Position numbers and translations under genes: made by a program. Under the pieces are notes generated by a model that ran no database searches, had not been told where the DNA came from, and saw only the letters and a program-made list of their open reading frames with translations. From positions 19,053,060-19,117,059 of the forward strand of contig OY759274.1 of the NCBI GenBank assembly GCA_963662155.1: a stretch of 64,000 nucleotides of DNA. The letters are read 5' to 3'. The DNA is from Lamellibrachia columna (lineage: Eukaryota; Annelida; Polychaeta; Sabellida; Siboglinidae). Of this stretch, positions 37,401-42,239 are shown one piece after another. The first letter of the stretch is position 1; every line of letters begins with the position of its first letter.

Positions 37401-38399
37401 AACAGGCTGCCATCACTACAAACAAATTAACATTACTATAAATACAGCATTAATGCTTATTTGTCGATATCTTACATTGTAATGGTTCTTACAACTGGCA
37501 TCAACAAATCCCCAAAACAAAATAAGGTTCAAAATAATATGTAAATTCTGCTAACACATTTATGCAGTTATCCAATAATTGCATGATCACAATGCCTCAT
37601 AGTCCACTGATTTGGTGAATAAAAAAAATAAAAAAACATACAACAAATTCCTAATGTACAGGGGTGTATGTCATAAACTTTTAATTACTTAGCAATTACA
37701 AGCTAAATTATAATGTCAATCAGTAGTCAAGAGGTAGTCAATATCAGAGTAGACCAATTTCAAAACCACTCACTCGTCTCTGTATTGGCCCACCCTGATT
37801 GCTGCTGCCACGTTGCCATGGTGATGCTCAGACACAACAATTACTCGTTCTGAAACACAGAACAAACATACTCTGTCAGTACAAAGAAATGCTGTTATGA
37901 AACGAAATTGATTAGAACTGAAAATATAGTGTAAATTGTGACAAAATAAGTATGTACACACAGAGTTACATTTTCAAAAGAAACAAAGTTCCCTTTAAAA
38001 TAGTTGTTTTTAAATATTTATTATTAATATTTTAAAATAAACCATAATTTTGGTAGCCAAAAAGATTTTCTCACAAGCCAATCAAACATAAATAATGTCA
38101 TCATTAGTCTCTAATGTTACAACTGGAATACAAATGGAGGACTTTGACAGACACTGACACCGACAGGCACTGACACTGGCAGACATTGACATAGACAGAC
38201 ACTGACCGTGCTGACATCTGACTAGATCCAGGTACTGACACAGCCTCGCATGGACAATCTTCTTGAGCTTCTGGAAGTTGCCCAAGATCTTGATGGAGTT
38301 TGGGGTGAGGGGTAGGCCATTCGCCCCACACCCGTCATTTGGGTGCTGTGATGCGCAGAATGTGAATGCACCCAGCTGAGCTTTCCCAAGTGGCTTCAT
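1374..38399 (-). CDS. TBCK: TBC domain-containing protein kinase-like (TBCK), 24 coding exons seen, last exon(s) outside the window
   Basis: Family role: TBCK is a cytoplasmic protein with an N-terminal pseudokinase, a TBC Rab-GAP domain and a C-terminal rhodanese domain; it is linked to mTOR signalling and endolysosomal traffic. Coding exons: 38399-38207, 37849-37774, 37415-37298, 36536-36463, 35906-35756, 32785-32716, 31821-31766, 31505-31444, 30841-30784, 30588-30504, 30000-29859, 22059-21960, 21502-21453, 20221-20113, 17164-17030, 16518-16456, 15734-15557, 14734-14651, 13937-13852, 9286-9250, 6741-6580, 4537-4356, 3956-~3751, ~1479-1374. GT-AG junctions and phases agree throughout except at the last junction, where the donor is ambiguous. 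About 860 codons are present; the human protein has about 893. The kinase catalytic residues are lost (HHNLSAHN for HRD, KYG for DFG) while MAPEV and DVWSLG remain. Both TBC finger motifs are intact (IEVDVPR, YWQG). No frameshift or internal stop was found, so the gene looks functional. The final ~50-60 codons of the rhodanese domain are to the left. AIMP1 is the head-to-head neighbour. Confidence 0.95.
1580..1815 (+). mobile_element. CR1-type LINE, 3'-end fragment
   Basis: Resembles the 3' end of the CR1 copies at 9.5-13.5 kb: the end of the reverse-transcriptase frame (ctcacagaggac, then aaatggaacaa), then the shared tail (gatatctgataagggcgagc, then ggactctcgataag and the tail motif for subtracting the insert from host DNA). 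The stretch 1816-2250 is plain intron with a GA-rich run near 1985-2020. Confidence 0.75.
2255..3615. repeat. 23-bp minisatellite in a TBCK intron, about 58 copies, with an internal 617-bp duplication
   Basis: Units of agagctgtgtgttgtttggt plus gtt are repeated with scattered variants (ggtggtt, tgttttttgg, gcgttagag). The same order of variants appears twice, offset by 617 bp (for example 2627 and 3244), so a block of about 27 units was duplicated as a whole. It sits in the intron between TBCK coding exons 23 and 24, 136 bp from the nearer exon. I see no splice-junction homology in its unit. Confidence 0.96.
3751..3956 (-). CDS. TBCK: TBCK coding exon 23: rhodanese domain, start
   Basis: Begins after tgcag and encodes [20 protein letters not shown] and then [15 protein letters not shown], the conserved linker and first strand of the TBCK rhodanese domain. 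The 3' end is ambiguous: donors at 3751 (gtgatg) or 3760 (gttgcc) both give phase 2 but differ by three codons around the conserved His. Confidence 0.88.
4025..4216. mobile_element. Foldback (MITE-like) inverted repeat
   Basis: A near-perfect palindrome centred on ggtaggatgacgtcatccta (4111-4130). The two arms, each about 90 bp, pair with only a few mismatches and small indels; the outer arms read ttattaacatatcc and ggatatgttaata. It sits wholly inside the 399-bp intron between TBCK coding exons 22 and 23. The shape fits a non-autonomous DNA transposon. No target-site duplication could be assigned. Confidence 0.85.
4356..4537 (-). CDS. TBCK: TBCK coding exon 22: end of the TBC domain and linker
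   Basis: Encodes [20 protein letters not shown] followed by [10 protein letters not shown], a highly conserved TBCK block, then a variable linker ending in LGEAEL before gtgaga. The acceptor is tttttgcag|AA; immediately upstream of it lies the 47-bp array. Confidence 0.95.
4540..6290. repeat. 47-bp minisatellite abutting a TBCK acceptor, about 36 copies
   Basis: On the gene strand the units end in gtgtttgcaag or gtgtttgtaag, directly comparable to the real acceptor gttgtttttgcag of coding exon 22. The preceding ctacattg is also shared between the intron end and the units. The array therefore appears to have grown out of the 3' splice-site region. Some units vary at accgtg/gagtgtgag positions and these variants recur in blocks. 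Confidence 0.95.
6580..6741 (-). CDS. TBCK: TBCK coding exon 21: TBC domain
   Basis: Encodes [18 protein letters not shown], then [12 protein letters not shown] and [11 protein letters not shown]. This is one of the best conserved stretches of the TBC domain in TBCK. The acceptor is ttgtttcccag|AC and the donor is CCAG|GTAAGG. Confidence 0.97.
6735..7030. repeat. 38-bp minisatellite copying a TBCK splice acceptor, about 7 copies
   Basis: On the gene strand the units read ttgttgtctcccag|ACGTGT followed by TCCC. This is a close copy of the true junction ttgttgtttcccag|ACGTCT of coding exon 21, including the first 10-15 coding bases. Each unit thus repeats polypyrimidine tract, AG and exon start. 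The copy nearest the exon is the one used by the coding frame. Confidence 0.93.
7060..7212. repeat. 15-18 bp tandem repeat, about 10 copies
   Basis: Alternating tgtcttttgtcttag and tgtcttttgtcttaat blocks lie just beyond the acceptor-copy array in the same intron. No gene is seen here. Confidence 0.9.
7325..8125. repeat. 36-bp minisatellite related to a TBCK splice donor, about 22 copies
   Basis: Units of about 36 bp (agtcatagctaacttacata then agtacatagtgtgtta). Read on the gene strand they carry ATGTAC-n-GTAAGTT and then a TGACT block, matching in order the end of TBCK coding exon 20 and its donor (ATGTACGCCC|GTAAGTT, then TGACTC). Degenerate units at about 9155-9235 connect the array to that exon. 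The interval 8126-9150 holds no gene or repeat that I recognise. Confidence 0.85.
9250..9286 (-). CDS. TBCK: TBCK coding exon 20 (37-bp micro-exon): TBC domain
   Basis: Encodes [12 protein letters not shown] between ttttcag and gtaagt; the conserved IPWFLTM stretch identifies it. At 37 bp it is the smallest coding exon of the gene. Its donor side resembles the 36-bp repeat units nearby. Confidence 0.95.
9500..11250 (+). mobile_element. CR1-clade LINE, degraded copy A
   Basis: A broken ORF2. The end of the endonuclease domain contains [11 protein letters not shown] and [10 protein letters not shown]. Reverse-transcriptase pieces follow: a degraded SGIPQGSV block, a frame with FADD-type spacing, then [16 protein letters not shown] and [14 protein letters not shown]. 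Many stops and an internal deletion make it inactive. Its 3' tail meets the tail of copy B, so the two lie tail to tail inside one TBCK intron. Confidence 0.92.
11230..13500 (-). mobile_element. CR1-clade LINE, longer degraded copy B
   Basis: Read on the minus strand: endonuclease residues ([20 protein letters not shown] at its start), the [18 protein letters not shown] block, then reverse transcriptase with [20 protein letters not shown] and KFADDTKVF, and the C-terminal [20 protein letters not shown]. Frames are interrupted, so it is not autonomous. The 3' end reaches the element tail near 11240. Confidence 0.93.
13852..13937 (-). CDS. TBCK: TBCK coding exon 19: TBC domain
   Basis: Encodes [20 protein letters not shown] followed by MNEIGFIPD, matching the conserved TBCK stretch ending in the IGFIPD motif. 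It is flanked by ttgtttcag and gtgagt. The intron 13500-13851 otherwise holds only AT-rich sequence. Confidence 0.96.
14040..14340. repeat. 21-bp minisatellite, about 14 copies
   Basis: Units of gtggagatcagtgatgggag plus a lie in the intron between TBCK coding exons 18 and 19. The open 7-residue-repeat frames on the plus strand are a by-product of the 21-bp period. No splice-junction homology is visible. Confidence 0.95.
14651..14734 (-). CDS. TBCK: TBCK coding exon 18: TBC domain
   Basis: Encodes [20 protein letters not shown] and KDNSAVIQ, matching the conserved IPKYLYNFFLKDNS region of human TBCK. The acceptor is cttcag and the donor gtcagt. Confidence 0.96.
14735..15556. other. TBCK intron, mostly unremarkable
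   Basis: The only repeat is about three copies of a ~27-bp unit (catgtcattctctcttgcga) near 14970-15055. Otherwise AT-rich intron with no gene seen. Confidence 0.7.
15557..15734 (-). CDS. TBCK: TBCK coding exon 17: TBC domain with both catalytic finger motifs
   Basis: Encodes [18 protein letters not shown], then [20 protein letters not shown] and [11 protein letters not shown]. The arginine finger (IxxDxxR) and glutamine finger (YxQ) of TBC Rab-GAPs are both present. This suggests GAP activity is retained, although the Rab substrate cannot be inferred. Confidence 0.98.
16190..16350 (-). mobile_element. tRNA-derived SINE fragment
   Basis: In reverse complement this matches the body of the SINE at 32353 (gctgtttcga, then cttgggtaatttt, then gtgtcttttggaagagacag). 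It continues into a different tail (ccaggggaagttaaagatca) that is shared with the fragment near 30240. The tRNA-like head is missing. Confidence 0.75.
16381..16466. repeat. 23-bp repeat of a TBCK splice donor, four copies
   Basis: On the gene strand four tandem units each read CAGACAGACAG|gtgagttcc then att. The first unit in transcript order is the true end of coding exon 16 and its donor (16456/16455). The three further copies are identical over exon end and donor, so four equal 5' splice sites stand 23 bp apart. Confidence 0.96.
16456..16518 (-). CDS. TBCK: TBCK coding exon 16: start of the TBC region
   Basis: Exactly 21 codons, [20 protein letters not shown] plus Q, matching the conserved YDAIDKDTP...TDRQ of human TBCK. 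The acceptor is gtttacag and the donor CAG|gtgagt. The donor is the first of four tandem identical copies. Confidence 0.97.
17030..17164 (-). CDS. TBCK: TBCK coding exon 15: linker into the TBC domain
   Basis: Encodes [20 protein letters not shown], then [20 protein letters not shown] and LLEVE. The [11 protein letters not shown] block is diagnostic for TBCK. 135 bp, phase 0 at both ends, between cccag and gtatga. Confidence 0.98.
17215..19575. repeat. 28-bp minisatellite, about 85 copies
   Basis: Units of acataacaagtcacataaca plus ttggtgtc, with a common variant ataatattgg and occasional half-unit deletions (acattggtgtcacataacattggtg). It starts about 50 bp upstream of the acceptor of TBCK coding exon 15. 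Recurring variant orders show several rounds of block duplication. No coding potential. Confidence 0.97.
19576..20112. other. TBCK intron without recognisable features
   Basis: Non-repetitive, AT-rich intron between the 28-bp array and coding exon 14. A 20-bp direct repeat around ggatccctatggggtcaagg occurs near 19745-19785. No gene seen. Confidence 0.7.
20113..20221 (-). CDS. TBCK: TBCK coding exon 14: linker between kinase-like and TBC domains
   Basis: A variable, polar segment ([15 protein letters not shown]) is followed by the conserved [13 protein letters not shown], matching LPLIIREKDTEYQ of human TBCK. Acceptor acccag, donor gtatgg. Confidence 0.96.
20318..20420. mobile_element. Possible DNA-transposon end
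   Basis: The string acagttaaacctcgctttaa followed by ggtcacctc resembles the termini of widespread invertebrate DNA elements, and a similar cagtaaaacct starts the short element at 62442. No matching inverted end was found here, so this is only a possible fragment. Confidence 0.35.
20565..21020. repeat. 22-bp minisatellite carrying a TACTAAC motif, about 20 copies
   Basis: Units of gaaggcaatgttagtagatg plus ga. On the TBCK strand each contains CTACTAACATTGCCTTCTCC, that is, a perfect branch-point consensus TACTAAC followed by pyrimidine-rich sequence. A second block of the same unit lies at 21295-21430, separated by ~270 bp of ordinary intron. Confidence 0.96.
21295..21435. repeat. Second block of the 22-bp TACTAAC repeat, about 6 copies
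   Basis: The same unit as 20565-21020. It ends about 17 bases downstream of the donor of TBCK coding exon 13, so it reaches almost to the exon. Confidence 0.93.
21453..21502 (-). CDS. TBCK: TBCK coding exon 13: linker
   Basis: Encodes [17 protein letters not shown], matching RLKDVGGEAFYPLLEDD of human TBCK, between ctttccag and gtatgt. 50 bp, phase 0 to phase 2. Confidence 0.93.
21960..22059 (-). CDS. TBCK: TBCK coding exon 12: linker; its start is the seed of the 53-bp array
   Basis: Encodes [20 protein letters not shown] followed by [13 protein letters not shown], matching FLFEDGESFG and RDRSSLLDDTTVTLSL of human TBCK. The acceptor tcttgtgttttag|T is the last of about 126 tandem copies of the same acceptor. 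The donor is CAG|gtgggt. A pyrimidine-rich stretch (21875-21955) follows the donor in the intron. Confidence 0.96.
22020..28720. repeat. 53-bp minisatellite copying a TBCK acceptor and exon start, about 126 copies
   Basis: On the gene strand each unit is about 16 bases of intron end (gttcttgtgttttag) followed by 37 bases that match the 5' end of coding exon 12 (encoding [12 protein letters not shown]). Variant units (t/c at ttcctctt, ata for aca, cccc for ctcc, a 5-bp insertion aaaac) recur in the same order about 2708 bp apart (23226 and 25934 regions), showing large block duplications. Because 53 is not a multiple of three, reading from any upstream copy meets a stop within about 35 codons. 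Confidence 0.98.
28950..29170 (-). mobile_element. CR1 LINE 3'-tail fragment
   Basis: Minus-oriented tail matching the end of copy B at 11240-11460: ttaacaagattgac, then cagatggcaagtggacaagg, then agagtccaacaattc and the ttcacattgctagcatttac block. Confidence 0.82.
29190..29880. repeat. 47-48 bp minisatellite copying a TBCK exon end and donor, about 14 copies
   Basis: On the gene strand the units read CCCATCATCAACCTCACCAG|gtgagacccattgctcatcc and then ccacc. The true junction of coding exon 11 is CCCATCATCAATCTCACCAG|gtgataaccattgctcatc. Each unit therefore repeats 20 coding bases plus the donor and 27 intron bases. The copies have CAG|gtgaga, closer to consensus than the real CAG|gtgata. 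Confidence 0.96.
29859..30000 (-). CDS. TBCK: TBCK coding exon 11: end of kinase-like domain and linker
   Basis: Encodes [20 protein letters not shown], then [10 protein letters not shown] and [16 protein letters not shown] and GGDLE are conserved in human TBCK. The exon end is the seed of the neighbouring donor array. Confidence 0.97.
30172..30312 (-). mobile_element. SINE tail fragment
   Basis: Shares gtaggttacac, cttcccctggcatagacacc and agaaggg with the minus-oriented fragment at 16185-16255. Only the 3' part is present. Confidence 0.55.
30504..30588 (-). CDS. TBCK: TBCK coding exon 10: end of kinase-like domain
   Basis: Encodes [20 protein letters not shown] then LASVRDDR, matching SLRCADLTLPEDI of human TBCK. 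Flanked by ttttgacag and gtattc. Confidence 0.95.
30784..30841 (-). CDS. TBCK: TBCK coding exon 9: kinase-like domain C-lobe
   Basis: Encodes [20 protein letters not shown] (the first codon is split), aligning with RPTPDQLMKDKVFSEV of human TBCK. Similarity is weaker than in other exons, but both splice sites (cttttttcag type, gtaaaa) and the phases fit. Confidence 0.85.
31100..31255. repeat. Two tandem copies of a ~78-bp sequence
   Basis: Two copies of a block containing ctgaggaagggaccga, gttccaaaagat and gagcacttactggacactct. Intronic, no coding potential. Confidence 0.8.
31444..31505 (-). CDS. TBCK: TBCK coding exon 8: kinase-like domain C-lobe
   Basis: Encodes [20 protein letters not shown] plus the first bases of R, matching DLLNKCLTFHPSKRP, the usual end-of-kinase-domain signature. 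Donor AG|gtgagt. Confidence 0.95.
31766..31821 (-). CDS. TBCK: TBCK coding exon 7: kinase-like domain C-lobe
   Basis: Encodes [19 protein letters not shown] (the first codon is split), aligning with TLIVLAEEHGCLDIIK. Flanked by ctttgtag and gtaaac. Low-complexity sequence, so identity rests on position, phase and the KEHN/EEHG match. Confidence 0.85.
31840..32095 (-). mobile_element. CR1 LINE fragment, tail joined directly to endonuclease part
   Basis: The element tail (ttaacaagatttaacaagat, then ggcaagtggacagg) runs straight into endonuclease-region sequence (tctttaatatataaaat, then gcccaagatttggctatacc) that in copy B lies about 2 kb away. An internal deletion removed the reverse transcriptase. 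Confidence 0.8.
32353..32600 (+). mobile_element. tRNA-derived SINE
   Basis: The head resembles a tRNA gene, with an A box at about 32361-32371 (tggtctaatgg) and a perfect B box at 32405-32415 (ggttcgattcc). The body (gggtaatttcattcacacca, then gtgtctttcggaagagacac) is shared with the fragment at 16190-16350. It is not a functional tRNA gene: I cannot fold a clean anticodon stem, and it is fused to the SINE body. Confidence 0.85.
32716..32785 (-). CDS. TBCK: TBCK coding exon 6: kinase-like domain C-lobe
   Basis: Encodes [20 protein letters not shown] then IQT, matching VGRKLFQSLDISERLKFLL. Acceptor ctttttgcag, donor gtacac. A 30-bp repeat begins about 20 bases upstream of the acceptor. Confidence 0.94.
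32800..32930. repeat. 30-bp tandem repeat, about 4.5 copies
   Basis: Units of ctgccagtgagctcacatga followed by atcaaatcag lie next to the acceptor of TBCK coding exon 6. The unit does not copy the junction. Confidence 0.92.
33050..33200. repeat. 26-bp tandem repeat, about 6 copies
   Basis: Units of atgacatgctagctctagta then tccact. A related single copy (actgcaacatgctagctcgt) occurs near 56980 in AIMP1, suggesting a dispersed element. Confidence 0.88.
33300..33490. repeat. ~49-bp tandem repeat, about 4 copies
   Basis: Units contain gttccatacactatgacata, then aggttatctcatgtcactgt and tatata. Intronic. Confidence 0.9.
33560..34690 (+). mobile_element. Non-LTR retrotransposon reverse-transcriptase fragment
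   Basis: Broken plus-strand frames show [37 protein letters not shown] and YADDL in the order expected of a reverse transcriptase, then a C-terminal part. Several stops and frameshifts. The family differs from the CR1 copies and matches the fragments at 42881 and 44830. Confidence 0.88.
34950..35755. repeat. 42-bp minisatellite starting at a TBCK donor, about 19 copies
   Basis: On the gene strand the array starts at the donor of coding exon 5: TTG|gtaagtgtcaggtgtgg runs directly into units of the form CTCCAAGTGTCAGGTGTGGA. The unit matches the intron from about donor position +3. The 42-bp period leaves two overlapping minus frames open for about 290 and 270 codons; these are by-products. 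Confidence 0.96.
35756..35906 (-). CDS. TBCK: TBCK coding exon 5: kinase-like domain, activation segment to helix F
   Basis: Encodes [20 protein letters not shown], an insert-like stretch, then [18 protein letters not shown]. The APE motif and the DVWSLG helix-F motif of protein kinases are intact. The upstream intron 35907-36462 holds nothing else that I recognise. Confidence 0.98.
36463..36536 (-). CDS. TBCK: TBCK coding exon 4: kinase-like domain, degenerate DFG region
   Basis: Encodes [20 protein letters not shown] then AFPV. KYG replaces the metal-binding DFG motif (human TBCK has KFG), so the domain is a pseudokinase. Flanked by gcctccag and gtaagt. Confidence 0.97.
36790..36875 (+). 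mobile_element. Short CR1 LINE 3'-end fragment
   Basis: Contains cagtgtgaatatgttcaaaa then gacagacatctgataaggtg and agctacacata, matching the end of CR1 copy A. Confidence 0.65.
37298..37415 (-). CDS. TBCK: TBCK coding exon 3: kinase-like domain, degenerate catalytic loop
   Basis: Encodes [20 protein letters not shown], then [19 protein letters not shown]. The HRD motif reads HHN, so the catalytic Asp is absent. The spacing to the NVLL segment matches human HRALSPHNILL. Confidence 0.98.
37774..37849 (-). CDS. TBCK: TBCK coding exon 2: kinase-like domain N-lobe
   Basis: Encodes [20 protein letters not shown] then GQYRD, matching ERLVVVAEHCERSLEDLL. Flanked by gtgtttcag and gtgagt. Confidence 0.95.
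38100..38206. repeat. Short imperfect repeat starting at the TBCK exon 1 donor
   Basis: On the gene strand the intron opens gtcagtgtctgtctatgtca and continues through about five degenerate ~12-18 bp copies, one of them again cagtgtctgtc. The repeat begins exactly at the donor of coding exon 1. Confidence 0.75.
38207..38399 (-). CDS. TBCK: TBCK coding exon 1: start of protein
   Basis: The ATG at 38399 starts [14 protein letters not shown], followed by [20 protein letters not shown] and [13 protein letters not shown], closely matching the N-terminus of human TBCK ([15 protein letters not shown]). A good acceptor (gttcctacag) ends at 38469, so the coding exon probably begins at 38468 and a non-coding first exon lies further right. 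The donor is CACG|gtcagt. Confidence 0.97.
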
Positions 38400-38469
38400 T
38401 CTCTGAGAACCTTTGACTCTTACTCATGAATATGCAAATACTTCATACACCATTTTGGCTGCTATAACC

Positions 38470-39570
38470 TGTAGGAACAAAACAATGAAATAAAAATTAC
38501 AAAGTTGAATTGTCTGATCATGAATAATAGCAAACAAACACTTATAATAGAGTACTAGAACTCCTAGCTATATATTTATATTCTTTTATGTTTCTTTATA
38601 CTACAATTGATTTTATTTTTGCAATCCTATTTGTATATAATAATATATATTTTACATAGATACCTTTTATGATTAGATTTTTACTTAAACTAATACGTTA
38701 TTCCGGTGTGGTGATTTGGTGGTAAAGATGGAATGACATACAAAAGCCATAAGACAAATGATATGGGATGACTTGGCGGCAAGACTTGGGTTTGAGAAAA
38801 GTTGCATGATGACTTGAAGTTGATGTGGGATGACATAAATATTATGTATTATTCATATGGCAGTGGCAGCGCAACAGGATGGTTTGGAAGACTTGATACT
38901 GGCAGCGAGATCAGACATTAGCTGACCAAGATGGAATGACCTGGCTAGAAAAGGCCCTGGTGGACGGTTGGAAGGAACAAGGCATCTGCACTGCACTGGT
39001 TGCAGTGCCAGTGCCATGGGAATGCTCATTCAGTGGTTCTTGAGAGCTGAGCCTGAGCTGTCAAAATGTGATATTTTATATGAGCACCTGTTTAAGAACT
39101 GTCTCAATGTCAAGTAAGAAACGGGTATACGGCTACGTGCAACTGTATGGATACCTTAAGACAAAATTGGGTGATCATCATAATAGCACCAAAAATGTTA
39201 TAATTTCAAACAATATTCTTCACACAAAACCAGCGATTTTCACGCCTTCTTTGTGTTTGAGCTCTTCTGAGGAGGAAGTAATGCGATACTTCCGTTTTCA
39301 TCTGTCACGTTTCGGCTAACCGGCATCTCCAAATTGTGTATGTACCTGATCTTTTGATAAGTATGACGTTGACTTGTAGCTGGGGCTAGGACTCATGGCA
39401 ATATATAAGACTTCGACATACGCCGTTAATATAAACATTACTTGTAAGAGGATACGGTATATATAACTAGTTCATCATCCGTAATGGGCGATAATAGAGC
39501 ATTAGTCGGGCAATGCAAGCCTAACATGATGCAATGTCAAAGTTAGTTAAGGTTTAAGCAAAGGCCGTGG
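38470..39570. other. Intergenic or first-intron sequence upstream of TBCK
   Basis: AT-rich with no repeat array. Degenerate repeats of gatggaatgac and gatgacttg type occur at 38725-38960. A TBCK non-coding first exon may lie here or beyond, but I cannot locate it. Confidence 0.5.
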
Positions 39571-39627
39571 CTACGCGTACGTGAGCCGTATCTTTAGACC
39601 TCGAGTCTAAAAGTACGGCAGTCATTC

Positions 39628-39718
39628 TGCGCATGCGCATACCTTTGGATTTCCGGTTACGTGAGCCGTATTTTTAGCCTAAATTCTAGAAGTACGGCAG
39701 TCATTGAGCGCATGCGCG
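39628..39718. promoter_or_regulatory. Two NRF-1-like palindromes
   Basis: tgcgcatgcgca at 39628-39639 and agcgcatgcgcg at 39707-39718 fit the NRF-1 binding consensus, which is common in bidirectional housekeeping promoters. They also sit in the terminal-repeat copies of the transposon, so they may be element sequence rather than a TBCK/AIMP1 promoter. Confidence 0.4.
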
Positions 39719-40911
39719 TAATTTCATACGTGAGCCGTATCTTTAGCACTCGGTTCTAAAAGTACGTGAGCCGTATTTTTAGCAAATTTTTCTACAAGTC
39801 CAGCAGGCAGGCACTTTGGTCTTGCATTTTTGGTGAGCTATAATTAAAGATGTGTACATTGGAGGGAGCAGTACTTAATGGCTTCGATACTTAATACCGA
39901 CTTTTTATGTAGACATTTTATGAATTTACTAGTATATGTAATGTGTGTGTGCGTGTGCGTGTGAGCATTTTTAGCCATATTTTTAGTCACTGCTTTCGTT
40001 GTTTCATACGTGAGCCGTACGTGAGCCATATTTTTAGCAAACTTCTAGAAGTACAACAGGCACTCTTTGCTCTTGCATTTTTGAGCTATAATAAAAAACT
40101 GTGTGTGCATGTTACATTGTAGGGAGCAATAAATAATACTGAAAGTGATTATATATATATAGACATTTTATATGTATCTACCGATATATGTAATATATGT
40201 GTGTGTGTGTGTGTTTGAATGAACACAAAGCAACATTGTAGTGAACAACCAAGATAGTTATATTAACCAAGCATAAATACAATTTAGATGGATGGATGCC
40301 TTGAATACATAATACACAATTGAAACCTGGTTACACCAGAACATATTAGGGTTGACTAATAAGGCGGTTTAATAAAAAATGGACTCAATCCATCATCCTC
40401 TGATGCAATATACATGCTAATATGTTGGTAATTGTATACATTCATGTTAAACGTTTAGATTATATGGTGCGCATGGAACATACTTTATAAAAGACGTTTC
40501 TAAATATCTTGCTCTACTAATAACGGAAATCCTGGCACATCATACTAAATTAATTATAAGTCAACACATTTTCTACATGCTAAAACAGAACTCATGCACA
40601 TGGAATTTACCAAAATATGTGTCTAAATACCTTACTATACCAATAGCTGAAATCCTGACCCATCATACTAAATTAATTCTCCAATGACATATTTTCTACA
40701 TGCGAAAACACAAATGACCCTAATGTAAAACATTTCAACAGTGAACATGTTAAACACAGAATACACTAATGTAAAACATTTCTACATAGAACACACTAAT
40801 GTAAACATGTACATGCTGCACTAATTAAAATATTCTCAATATGGCATCTATTACTATAATGTACTAATATACTAACTAATGTGTATGGTGTGTATATGCA
40901 TGTGCATGCAT

Positions 40912-41010
40912 TGTGTTCACGTGCTGTACATGCATGGTAACATCTAAGCACACATGTATAATATACCTGTGTGCTTAGATGTTACCATGCATGTACAGCA
41001 CGTGAACACA
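40912..41010. repeat. Perfect 42-bp inverted repeat with 15-bp loop
   Basis: The arms at 40912-40953 and 40969-41010 are exact reverse complements around the loop atgtataatatacct. Each arm contains cacgtg and acatgcatg. It lies inside the 3.1-kb element, in an otherwise AT-rich stretch. Confidence 0.95.
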
Positions 41011-41544
41011 TTATATGGCAGACACTGAAGTGTTGATGTGTCACTTGAGCTGTCTGGCTGATGCGCTGCAGTTCACCGAACACACGTCAACCTATTAACA
41101 TAAAGTGCAAACACCTGGCAGTAATATGGAAAGGCGATAGTCAGACAGAAAAAGACAACGTGTGTAGATAATTGATGGAACTATTTATCAGAGTGAGATG
41201 CAGCATGGTTGAAACCTTCAAATGCCAGGGTTACTTGTATTTGACCAGTCATGGTATGTGTGTGTGCGTGTGCGTGTTGATTTGTTAGGTATGTGGAAAC
41301 CTTCCATGTCATGCCAATATACCAGAGCCAGTTTCCTTGGTGTATGTGCTTGTTCTTTGACAACACACTGATATTATCACAGAGATGTATGACACCCATT
41401 ACATATCCAGGTTGTTCTTAGGTGTTGTAATGTTGCCCACACATCTGCCATGAAACCAATCAAGGCAAGCATCACACCCTACTGACAAACCACCATCAAC
41501 ATCCCCGTCACATACCTTACATTTCCACACCCCATTCTGTGTGA

Positions 41545-41665
41545 CCTTACCAACCCCATGAAGGGGTGCTTCCCTTGTGGTTGTGTTCCTCGTTTAAACC
41601 AAAACAACAAGCTTCGTGGCATCTTGTGACAGCCGTATCCGCAGACCAACAGGACACTGTTGTTG
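41545..41665 (-). pseudogene. Possible second exon remnant of a MULE-like protein
   Basis: After a tttcag acceptor the minus strand reads ACCFGLNEEHNHKGS. An EEHNH histidine pair is typical of the end of the zinc-finger module in MULE/ZSWIM proteins. Short and followed by a stop; tentative. Confidence 0.35.
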
Positions 41666-42239
41666 GGTAGTACTGAAAACAAAAATAATGTTTACGATGT
41701 GCTATACAAACCAGCCATAGATCGTGCATATATAAACATTAAGGCATATCAATGACCATGCACTAAACAGTATTTGTTGCAGGACTACTTTGATATCAAC
41801 AGTAACCACTGGCGCTATCTAACGAGCTCTGACATACGTGAATTCAGATTGGCATTCGATTCCGAAGTTACATTGTCATTAACCACGTAGCCCAGCAATA
41901 GTTGCCAATATAAGGCAGGATTCACTAACCGCCGTTTTCTATGTTCGATCCCTAACACTAATATAGTGATACTTGTAAAATAGCAACAACTAGGTAGCTA
42001 GATTAACAACACACATGATTAAAATAAACCGATACATAAAATACAAATAAACACAAATGCATAACTGTCTGGGAGGATAACCAACATCAAAGTAGAACGA
42101 ACGAATAACTAACATGAACAATAATGCAGCAATTGCCAGCCCAATGCGATGTAAATTCAGATTTTTTTTAATTGGGTTGTTACCAAACGTTGACGTTGTT
42201 ATGCAGTGAATGTTAAAAAAAATAAACAAAGAATCCATG

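Noticed and set aside
38104..38331. Second minus-strand frame overlapping TBCK coding exon 1
   Set aside because: Shadow of the conserved TBCK frame running into the intronic repeat.
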